Source of the DNA: Piromyces finnis
Taxonomy: Eukaryota > Neocallimastigomycota > Neocallimastigomycetes > Neocallimastigales > Neocallimastigaceae
Direction of reading: 5' to 3'
DNA: 64,000 nt
NCBI GenBank assembly: GCA_002104945.1
Contig: MCFH01000007.1
Location: 342,501 to 406,500, forward strand
Part shown: piece by piece, positions 39,669 through 51,300 of the stretch
Layout of the letters: each line of letters starts with the position of its first letter
How positions within the stretch are numbered: position 1 is the first letter of the stretch
The notes under the pieces: generated by a model
Told to the model about the DNA's origin: nothing
Database searches by the model: none
Seen by the model: only the letters and a program-made list of their open reading frames with translations
Translations under genes and position numbers: made by a program

Positions 39669-42600
39669 GTGGGAGAAGGAATACTCCCATAAATCAAACC
39701 AATACTACTTTTGCTACAATATCAGTACCAGTAAATGAAGAAATTACTATTCCAGTAATAAGAAAAGCTAAAAAGAATACTGATATTAAACCATATAAAA
39801 GAACTACCAAAGAAAAATTAAGTGACAATCCACAACCAATTAGAGTTCCAAGTAATGAGACTAGAGAACCATTAAATAATACTTATGAAGATATAATTGA
39901 AGTTCCAAATAATGAAGTAGAAATGGAGACTGTAATTGAAAATGAAAATAATAATAATAATAATAATCTTAATAATAATTATAATAATAATATTAATAAT
40001 AATATGAGTATGAATAATGACACTAATATAAATAATAATGAAAGTAATAAAATAGATAATAACATTAATGATAATAATATTAATAATAACACTAATTCAA
40101 CAGAAGCATTAAAACAATTAGATCCTTCATTCATTAATCAACCCACTATAGATAAAGCTAAACGAAATAATAAAAAAGAACGAGAAAAGGAAATAATAGA
40201 ATTAGCAAAAGATATTGAACTTCCAAGTCAAAAAGAAAAAGATGTACCAAATGAAAAAGGTACAAAAAGATTAGTTATATCAGCAGATCAAGAAAAATAT
40301 AATATAACTAAAGATATAGGAGAAAAATTTGCAAATATAACAATAGGTCAACTACTTGAAATTAGTCCTAAATTAAAAACAGAACTTTCAAAAGCATTAA
40401 AATTTACTAAAATTATTGAGGATGAATCTACAATTCTTTCCACCATAAGAAAAGATAAAGTTGTGAAATCAAAATGCAAAATAGAAGGAATAGAAACTAC
40501 TGTATATTTGGATTCCTGTTCATCTATAAATATGATTACTAGAAAATTCTTATTAGAAAATAATATTCCATTAAAACCAGTTTCAAAAATTAGAGAAACT
40601 TTATATCAAGCTTATTCCAATACTACTATTGAGTCGCATCTATATGAAATTGAAATTACTATTGGTAATATAACATCTAAAGAAATATTTAGACTTATTG
40701 AAAAAGAAGATATATTCCAGGTCTTAATTGGTGTAGAAACTTTAGCTAATATGAAATTAATTATGGACTTTTCTGATCATACTTTATATCAGAAAACTGA
40801 TGATATTCACAAAATTGGATCTTTTGAAAGTATTAATGAAATGAATCAAACTAACTTAATAGAAGAATTTGATGAAGAAATTAATCAAGATGCATTAATA
40901 TATTACTTAACTAGTCAGAATGATAAATATCAAGATTTAGAAATTAAAACTACTAGTGATTCTAAATTACAACTTATTAATAAAATAGTTGATGAAACAC
41001 AAAAAGAAGCAAAAGACCAACTGAAGAATCTTTTAATAACTAATATAGATGTTCTAGCTAATGATACTGATGATTTGGGTAAATCAAAATTATTAGCTCA
41101 TGAAATTAAATTAAATCAAGATGATCCTATTAAACAGAAAATGTATCGTATTTCTAATAAAGAACATATGGAAATTCTAAAAGAAGAAATAGGAAAGCTT
41201 TTAAAGAATGATTTAATAGAACCATCACAATCATCTTGGTCTTCTCCAGTTTTATTAGTACCAAAAAAGAATGGAAAATGGAGGATGTGTGTAGATTATA
41301 GAAAATTAAATTCTATAACAATAAAAGATTCATATCCACTTCCATATATTAAGAAATATTATTTTCTATTGGTAATAATGTAAAATATTTATCTACATTG
41401 GATTTATTCTCTGGTTTTCATCAAATACCAATGAAGAAAGAAGATATTGATAAAACATGTTTTACAACAATATTTGGAAATTATAATTACAAAGTAATGC
41501 CTTTTGGTTTATGTAATGCTCCAGCAACCTTTCAAAGAGAAATGAACCGTATATTTCTACCACTTATTGGAAAATGTTTATTTGTTTATATGGATGACCT
41601 TTTAGTATTTTCTCCAAGTCTTGAACAACATATATTAGATCTTCAAAAGGTTTTTAATATAATAAAAGAAAATGGTATAAAAGCAAATCTTTCAAAATGT
41701 CATTTCTTAAAACAAGAAGTAGAGGTCCTTGGTCATATTCTATCAGTAGAAGGTGTCAAACCAGTTGAAAAGAAAATTGAAACTATTAAAAATTGGAAGT
41801 CACCAACAAACCTTACACAGCTAAGATCATTTTTAGGAGCTATAGGATATTACAGGAAGTTTATAAAAGATTTTGCCCAAATTGCTCATCCATTATTTAA
41901 ATTATTAAAAAAGGGTATGAAATTTGAATGGACATCTGAAACTGAACAAAGTTTCCAAATACTAAAAGAAAGACTGATTAAGTCTCCTATTTTAAAATAT
42001 CCTGACTATGATAAATATTTTATTATAAGAACTGATGCATCACTTAATGGTATTGGTGGTGTATTACTTCAAAAAGATGAAAATAATGTTGAACATCCAA
42101 TTCATTATGTTAGTAGGTCTTTAAATGATAGTGAAATTAATTATAGTATAACTGACTTAGAAGGAACCGCAGCTTTTTATTGTTGTAAGAAATTTAAATC
42201 TTATATAAGTGGGAATAAAGAAGAAACGATATTATATACTGACCATAAACCTTTAGTTGGCTTATTTAATAATAAAGAACCAAATAATGCTCGTCAAACA
42301 CGCTGGGTTACTACACTTAGTATGCTCAAGGTAAAAGTCAAATATGAACAAGGAAAGAAAAATGTAGTCGCTGATGCATTATCTAGACTAATACCAGACA
42401 ATAAAAATGATATAAAAATTTCACTAGCTACCTTTAATAATAATGATGGTGAAACTACTAAAAATAATATTTTAAATTCAAATAAAGATTTTTACTCTAA
42501 AAATAATGAAAATATAGTTTATTCTTGTAATTTTAATAATTCATGTATTAATGATAATGAAATAAATAAAAATAACAATATTAATCCTTATATTGATAAA

Positions 42601-44376
42601 AATATTGACCTTAATAAAAATTCTTGTGTTAATGAAAGTGTAAATTCAATTAAATATTCTAAACTTAATAATGTTGATTTAAATAATTATATCTCTACTA
42701 ATAATAATTCACATGGGAGTAAAAATATAAATATAAATTTTAAAAATGATATTGATAAAAGCAAGAATAATAATTATTTTAAAAATAATGAAATAAATGA
42801 ATTATCTGAATATAATAATGATATTGTTTATAATGAAGTAATGAATAGTGATATCAATGACTTAAATAACACTTGCTACTTAAATAATAAAATAGATATA
42901 AATAAAAATGATTTTCCTAAATTAAATGAAAATACTACAACTAACTATTATAATTCTAACATCCACAATAATAATAATCTTAATAAAATTCATTCATTTG
43001 AACCATCTAATATTTTTAATATTGATAAAAATAATTATTTTAATATAGAAAATAAAATAAAAATATCCTCCGTTTCATTTGAAAATGAAAAAGAAGAAGT
43101 ATTAGATAATGATACTGACTTAGAAGCTGTACTTGTAACTGAAGTAACTGATACATCTATTGGTACCACCAGTGAAAATAATTCTAATGAATATCCAGGA
43201 AGTAATAAAATTAAAGACTTTCTTAAAAAGAAAATTATCTTAATAAATGGAATAAAGTACTATAAAGATGGTGACAATATCAGAAAAGTTGTCGAAGATA
43301 AAGAAGAGAAAATAGAATTACTATTAGCTGCACATTCAATAGGTCATGAAGGATTTTATAAAACTTATAACCGATTAAAGAAAAATTATTATTGGAAAAA
43401 TATGTCTAAAGATGTAGAACTACTTGTAAAAACTTGCCATGATTGTCAATTAAAGAGACCTCAACCTATTAATAGTGGTACTGAATCATTTGCTACAAAA
43501 CCAGGTCTACCATTCACTAGAGTTGGTTTAGATATTATTGGACCACTACCAATAACTAAAAATAATAATAAATATATAATAGTACTTGTAGACTATTTTA
43601 CCAAATGGGTTGAAGCTGAACCACTAAAGTCAATTGAATCTACGGATGTTATAAAATTTCTTACAAATGTATTTTCTAGACATGGTACTCCGGAAATATT
43701 AATTACTGATAATGGTCCACAATTTACTTCTGATGCTACTAAAGGCTTCCTTGATTTATATGGTATATATGTTCAATATTCTAGCACTTATCATCCAGAA
43801 ACAAATGGGCAAGTAGAAAATCGTAATAGAGAAATTGTTAAAAATATTCGACTACTAGGAAACTCAAATAAAGAATGGGACGAAGTTCTACCATCTGCTC
43901 TATGGGCTCTACGTACTTGTAAAAATGAAGTAACAAAATTTTCTAGTTTTGAATTATTATATGGTCGTACTGACCTTCAACCATTTGAACTTATGATAGA
44001 ATATAATAATAAAAATGAATACGAAACTCCAGAAGAATATTTAATAAATAAATTTACTACACATTGGGAATGGATTATTGAAGTTACCAAAAATATTCAG
44101 AATGCTAATAAATTATGGGAAAATAGAAGAAAACAAAAAGCTTCAATGAATACTGCATTCTCAGCTGGTGATTTAGTACTTGTTAGAAATTTTTCAAGAA
44201 GAAAGTTAGATCCATTTTTCATGGGACCTTTCCGTATTATTAAAATGGAATTTAATACTGCTACATTATGTGACCCTATTAGTGGTGCAATAGCTGAAAG
44301 AAATGTTCATCAAAAGAATTTAGTTCATTATCATACTTGGCACAATGAGACTTCCAGGGACGAAGTCCAAACTTAA
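39665..44376 (+). pseudogene. Pol polyprotein, copy 1, broken by a one-base deletion
   Basis: The frame from 39665 stops at 41383 and resumes at about 41398. Compared with copy 2, one G is missing after position 41350, so the text leaves frame at SYPLPYI just before the RT motif TLDLFSGFHQIP. Everything else matches copy 2: protease, RT with YMDD, RNase H, integrase. A full-length protein could not be made from this copy unless the base is a sequencing error. Confidence 0.9.
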
Positions 44377-44388
44377 GTGGGGGGATCT
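44377..44388 (+). promoter_or_regulatory. Polypurine tract, copy 1
   Basis: GTGGGGGGATCT directly after the pol stop codon and directly before LTR 2; primes plus-strand DNA synthesis in LTR elements. Confidence 0.75.
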
Positions 44389-45464
44389 TGATACGCTACT
44401 CACATAAAAACGTAATAAAAACTAGCCGAATAAACACGACTTAACCCATAGCGACTTATAATAAAAATAAAAGATAATAACCCTTAAAAATGAATAAATA
44501 ATAATTTTATGGAAATATAACCCTTTCTTTTAAATAAATAATATTCTCTTTATTAAATAATAAATTATGAATAAAAACGACTTAATAGAGATAATAATAA
44601 AATAAATTATTAAATAAAATAAAACGACTCAATCCAAAAATGTATTAAAATAATAAAATAATAATAAGTAAATAAAAATGAATAAATAAACTAAAAAAAT
44701 AAAATGATATACATTAAATTATTAATTCTAGTGTTTTATCCAAGTGTTCTTTAGAAATTCTTTCAAACTTATATATATAAATTAACAAATAAATAACTGA
44801 GTAATTATTACTAAAAGTGATTAATTTAAAGCCTGGAAATAGAACAATAATAACAATTTCAAAGATAAAATACAGAACTCTTTTATGTTTCTGTATAAAA
44901 TGAGTGTTTATAATAATTGATACTTTTAATATTTTAATTTCATTTTAATTTTATTTTAATATTATTTTAATTTTAAATTTTAATTATTTTATTCAAGGTA
45001 TTATACATTTAATGATAGTCAATGATAATTTATAATAATTTTTCTAAATTTAAACATTTTGAAGTAATAAGAAAATCAAATAAGTAATATTCTATAATAT
45101 TTTATAATACTAAGACATAATTTTAATTTATTCTTTTAATTTTAATAAATAATAACAATAGTAATAATAACATTTAATAGTTAAAAATAATAATACATGT
45201 AATAAATGAAAATGTATAAAAGGAAGATAAAATTCTTCTTTATAAAGGGGGGACAATAAATAGACAATAAATAAATTATAAATATAATAAAGAGATAATT
45301 TAAACATAATAAAAAGAGTTTATTTTCGAGTTTTTGAGTGATTTATTTGTTAATTATAAAACATATTTTATTTTATTTTAAATTTATTGTTTCATCATAA
45401 ATATTAGAATTTATTATTTATTAAAAATATTATATTATTCAAAAATATATCGGTCAACGCATCA
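44389..45464 (+). repeat. LTR 2 (1076 bp, shared middle LTR)
   Basis: Same ends as LTR 1. Small differences from LTR 1 and 3 near its right end (CATAAATATTAG, ATTCAAAAATATAT). Confidence 0.93.
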
Positions 45465-45472
45465 TAAAATTT

Positions 45473-45489
45473 TGGTGGAGAATCCGGGC
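45473..45489 (+). promoter_or_regulatory. Primer-binding site, copy 2
   Basis: TGGTGGAGAATCCGGGC, identical in sequence and spacing to copy 1. Confidence 0.6.
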
Positions 45490-45604
45490 GTGACCAAAGA
45501 TATGAAAAAGAATAATATTAATAATAATACTAATAAATTCTAAGATATTAAGCGTTTATAAAAAAACAGTTTACACTTAATTTAATTTTATTATATATTC
45601 TTCT

Positions 45605-45636
<32 letters not shown>

Positions 45637-46862
45637 AAAAAAAAAAAATTTAATTATATATATAAAAGGAAATATATATAATTTTAAAATTATAAAAATT
45701 TTAATATTTCTAAAAAGGGTATTTAAGAAATTAAAGATTAAGTGATTAATAGTTAGTCATATACGTTACACAAGGAAGAAAATTTCTATAATTCCTATAA
45801 TCGTTTCCGTTCTTATTATTAATAAGGATAACTTAATCCATTCAGTTAGTTTGTTATATTTCTGATCTATCCAGGGGATCAGTGTGATAGTAAAAACTAG
45901 GAAAAAAGTTAATCCTTCTCAGCAGTTAATAATAAGATCATAATTTGAATTAAATATACAATTTTTATTTCTTAATTAAGAGAATAAATTAATTCACCAG
46001 TGCTTATTTGTAGAGGCGGCTGTTGAATGAAAAACTTCTTAGCTTAAGGCTACCTACATATTAAGCGAATAATTTATTTCAATATTCTTAATTATTGACT
46101 AAAAATTTTTTAATTTAAATTATAACAAAAAAAAAAAATAGTAAGTATATATTGGTTGTTGTTATATAATAGACTGAGTTCGAAATATAGCAATAATTAA
46201 AGCAATTATTATTTAGAGAGTAAGGCGGGTACACACTCAGCAAGAGGGAGTAGGTATACTAGACAGCCTTTATTTGATTCTCAAGTAAGAGAGTAGCAAG
46301 TTCGGCTGAAAATCCTGAGTAAGGAGCAGAACTTTGGAAGTGAAAATTTATCATTTAAAGGTGGGGGTTTAGTAGGGATCCGAAAGTCTTTATAGTCACT
46401 GTGCCTCGGGTGCCTAAAAATAAATAAATAATTGTAACAATATATATAAACTATTATAATTAAATTAAATAAAAAAAAATATACATATTCTTATAAATTC
46501 CTAATTGCAAAAAAAAAAAAAAAAAAAAAAAAAAATTATTCTTTCATTCTTCCTTGATCATTTAAAATTGAGAGTTAATAAATTGCATTTAAATTTATAA
46601 TTAGATATTATTCCGTAAAGCTTCTATTATTCCTGACTAATAATAATAATATAATATACTTTCTATAAAATACTTCTCCGATCTGATCTCATTCAATATT
46701 AAATTTCATTATTTATATAATTTTTATAATTTATATAATCCATATAATATATATAATTTATACAATATATATATAGATTTCTGTTGTATTACTTATTTTT
46801 TATTCTTTTATTTTTCTTTAATATACTTCTCAATTTCTAAATAATTTTCTTTAATTTTTTTT

Positions 46863-46901
<39 letters not shown>

Positions 46902-47135
46902 ATAAATTTTATATTATTTTATACTTTATCAATTTATCAATTATTTATATATTCAATTCTTTTCATTTTTAATTTTATAAATATTATTAATATTATTATA
47001 TTATTAAAGTTCAAAACACATATATATATATATAATATATAAATTCCAATTATTTTCTTTATTATCATTTATTTCAAATTAAATTATTCTTTTATTTTAA
47101 TTATTTTACCTTATAAGAAATTTATATATACAAAA
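45490..47135 (+). other. Long untranslated leader, copy 2
   Basis: Matches the leader of copy 1 with small changes, mainly A-run lengths. Confidence 0.7.
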
Positions 47136-48359
47136 ATGAAGATCAGTGAAATCACTAAAATGCTACCTAGAATTGGTAGTCAAGATAGGGATATCGAAAG
47201 CTGGGCTGAAGAATTCAGCAGAGTTATGGACCTATCTGACATCAATGATCCCAAAAAGATATTCGCTTGGGCAAAGGAATGTGTCCAAGGTAGATTAAAA
47301 GGAATCATTGATGACTTAAAAACAGAAAGTGATACTGGAACAAATTATCCTAGTATCGAAGATATTAAAGAGGCTATTGAAGAATACTTAGAAATCACGC
47401 CTCAAGAAAAATGCTTCAATGTTAAGTCTCTAAAAATTAGAAGAGGAGAAAGTATTAAGGATTTCAACTGGAGATACGGAAACTTATATAAAAATCTTAA
47501 TGTTGGATCCCAACTATTCGTTACTGTTAAGGATTATACTAATTCCATTATTTCTCGTCCTTTTATCAGAACTCAAGTAATCACTGCCCAACCTAAAGAT
47601 ATAGAAGCCGCTTTTAAGGTTGCCGAATTAGCTGAATCAGCAACTGAAGTTCCTCAGTATCATAATGTAAATATGTTTACTGATAACCAACCTTACTTTG
47701 ATCCATATCAAAACCAAAATTATAATCTATTTACTCAACATAGTGGTGGAACTAATTATAATTATTTTAATAATAATGATAGTCCATATACTTATAATGG
47801 ATACTACAATAATAACTATAATAATAATTATGATAATAATAATAATTATAATAATTATAATATGCGATTCAATGGAAACTATAATATGAGAAATCAACGT
47901 TTTAATAAGAGAAATAATTACAGAAATAATTACCCAAATAATTTCAATACTAATAATAATAGTTATAGTAACAATTATAATAATAATTATAACAATAATT
48001 ATAACAACTATCAAGGTGATCAAAATGCATATAATAATGGTTATAGTAAATACCCTTATAATTCTAGTACATTTAATAACAATAATTATTCCAATATGGA
48101 AGAAAATAAATCATATCAAAATTCCACTAATTATTCTAATAATGTTAATGCTAATAAAATGAATACTACTACTAATAAAGTTAATCAAACTACATCTCAA
48201 AGTCAAGTGAATATGTTTAACCAGTCTCAAAGAAATAAATGTTTTAGATGTCAACAAGTAGGCCACAAAATGCAAGATTGCAAATATACATTCCAAGAAC
48301 TTGCAGAAATGGAAAAACAAGGCCTTATAAACTCTAATCAAAATCATTTAAACTTATGA
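47136..48359 (+). CDS. Gag, copy 2
   Basis: 407 residues, same architecture as copy 1 (capsid-like half, Asn/Tyr-rich middle, CCHC knuckle). Differences seen are Met for Ile near residue 9 and Lys for Arg near residue 348. ATGA stop-start overlap with pol at 48356-48359. Confidence 0.94.
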   Translation: MKISEITKMLPRIGSQDRDIESWAEEFSRVMDLSDINDPKKIFAWAKECVQGRLKGIIDDLKTESDTGTNYPSIEDIKEAIEEYLEITPQEKCFNVKSLKIRRGESIKDFNWRYGNLYKNLNVGSQLFVTVKDYTNSIISRPFIRTQVITAQPKDIEAAFKVAELAESATEVPQYHNVNMFTDNQPYFDPYQNQNYNLFTQHSGGTNYNYFNNNDSPYTYNGYYNNNYNNNYDNNNNYNNYNMRFNGNYNMRNQRFNKRNNYRNNYPNNFNTNNNSYSNNYNNNYNNNYNNYQGDQNAYNNGYSKYPYNSSTFNNNNYSNMEENKSYQNSTNYSNNVNANKMNTTTNKVNQTTSQSQVNMFNQSQRNKCFRCQQVGHKMQDCKYTFQELAEMEKQGLINSNQNHLNL

Positions 48360-51300
48360 GTGGGAGAAGGAATACTCCCATAAATCAAACCAATACTACT
48401 TTTGCTACAATATCAGTACCAGTAAATGAAGAAATTACTATTCCAGTAATAAGAAAAGCTAAAAAGAATACTGATATTAAACCATATAAAAGAACTACCA
48501 AAGAAAAATTAAGTGACAATCCACAACCAATTAGAGTTCCAAGTAATGAGACTAGAGAACCATTAAATAATACTTATGAAGATATAATTGAAGTTCCAAA
48601 TAATGAAGTAGAAATGGAGACTGTAATTGAAAATGAAAATAATAATAATAATAATCTTAATAATAATTATAATAATAATATTAATAATAATATGAGTATG
48701 AATAATGACACTAATATAAATAATAATGAAAGTAATAAAATAGATAATAACATTAATGATAATAATATTAATAATAACACTAATTCAACAGAAGCATTAA
48801 AACAATTAGATCCTTCATTCATTAATCAACCCACTATAGATAAAGCTAAACGAAATAATAAAAAAGAACGAGAAAAGGAAATAATAGAATTAGCAAAAGA
48901 GATTGAACTTCCAAGTCAAAAAGAAAAAGATGTACCAAATGAAAAAGGTACAAAAAGATTAGTTATATCAGCAGATCAAGAAAAATATAATATAACTAAA
49001 GATATAGGAGAAAAATTTGCAAATATAACAATAGGTCAACTACTTGAAATTAGTCCTAAATTAAAAACAGAACTTTCAAAAGCATTAAAATTTACTAAAA
49101 TTATTGAGGATGAATCTACAATTCTTTCCACCATAAGAAAAGATAAAGTTGTGAAATCAAAATGCAAAATAGAAGGAATAGAAACTACTGTATATTTGGA
49201 TTCCTGTTCATCTATAAATATGATTACTAGAAAATTCTTATTAGAAAATAATATTCCATTAAAACCAGTTTCAAAAATTAGAGAAACTTTATATCAAGCT
49301 TATTCCAATACTACTATTGAGTCGCATCTATATGAAATTGAAATTACTATTGGTAATATAACATCTAAAGAAATATTTAGACTTATTGAAAAAGAAGATA
49401 TATTCCAGGTCTTAATTGGTGTAGAAACTTTAGCTAATATGAAATTAATTATGGACTTTTCTGATCATACTTTATATCAGAAAACTGATGATATTCACAA
49501 AATTGGATCTTTTGAAAGTATTAATGAAATGAATCAAACTAACTTAATAGAAGAATTTGATGAAGAAATTAATCAAGATGCATTAATATATTACTTAACT
49601 AGTCAGAATGATAAATATCAAGATTTAGAAATTAAAACTACTAGTGATTCTAAATTACAACTTATTAATAAAATAGTTGATGAAACACAAAAAGAAGCAA
49701 AAGACCAACTGAAGAATCTTTTAATAACTAATATAGATGTTCTAGCTAATGATACTGATGATTTGGGTAAATCAAAATTATTAGCTCATGAAATTAAATT
49801 AAATCAAGATGATCCTATTAAACAGAAAATGTATCGTATTTCTAATAAAGAACATATGGAAATTCTAAAAGAAGAAATAGGAAAGCTTTTAAAGAATGAT
49901 TTAATAGAACCATCACAATCATCTTGGTCTTCTCCAGTTTTATTAGTACCAAAAAAGAATGGAAAATGGAGGATGTGTGTAGATTATAGAAAATTAAATT
50001 CTATAACAATAAAAGATTCATATCCACTTCCATATATTGAAGAAATATTATTTTCTATTGGTAATAATGTAAAATATTTATCTACATTGGATTTATTCTC
50101 TGGTTTTCATCAAATACCAATGAAGAAAGAAGATATTGATAAAACATGTTTTACAACAATATTTGGAAATTATAATTACAAAGTAATGCCTTTTGGTTTA
50201 TGTAATGCTCCAGCAACCTTTCAAAGAGAAATGAACCGTATATTTCTACCACTTATTGGAAAATGTTTATTTGTTTATATGGATGACCTTTTAGTATTTT
50301 CTCCAAGTCTTGAACAACATATATTAGATCTTCAAAAGGTTTTTAATATAATAAAAGAAAATGGTATAAAAGCAAATCTTTCAAAATGTCATTTCTTAAA
50401 ACAAGAAGTAGAGGTCCTTGGTCATATTCTATCAGTAGAAGGTGTCAAACCAGTTGAAAAGAAAATTGAAACTATTAAAAATTGGAAGTCACCAACAAAC
50501 CTTACACAGCTAAGATCATTTTTAGGAGCTATAGGATATTACAGGAAGTTTATAAAAGATTTTGCCCAAATTGCTCATCCATTATTTAAATTATTAAAAA
50601 AGGGTATGAAATTTGAATGGACATCTGAAACTGAACAAAGTTTCCAAATACTAAAAGAAAGACTGATTAAGTCTCCTATTTTAAAATATCCTGACTATGA
50701 TAAATATTTTATTATAAGAACTGATGCATCACTTAATGGTATTGGTGGTGTATTACTTCAAAAAGATGAAAATAATGTTGAACATCCAATTCATTATGTT
50801 AGTAGGTCTTTAAATGATAGTGAAATTAATTATAGTATAACTGACTTAGAAGGAACCGCAGCTTTTTATTGTTGTAAGAAATTTAAATCTTATATAAGTG
50901 GGAATAAAGAAGAAACGATATTATATACTGACCATAAACCTTTAGTTGGCTTATTTAATAATAAAGAACCAAATAATGCTCGTCAAACACGCTGGGTTAC
51001 TACACTTAGTATGCTCAAGGTAAAAGTCAAATATGAACAAGGAAAGAAAAATGTAGTCGCTGATGCATTATCTAGACTAATACCAGACAATAAAAATGAT
51101 ATAAAAATTTCACTAGCTACCTTTAATAATAATGATGGTGAAACTACTAAAAATAATATTTTAAATTCAAATAAAGATTTTTACTCTAAAAATAATGAAA
51201 ATATAGTTTATTCTTGTAATTTTAATAATTCATGTATTAATGATAATGAAATAAATAAAAATAACAATATTAATCCTTATATTGATAAAAATATTGACTT

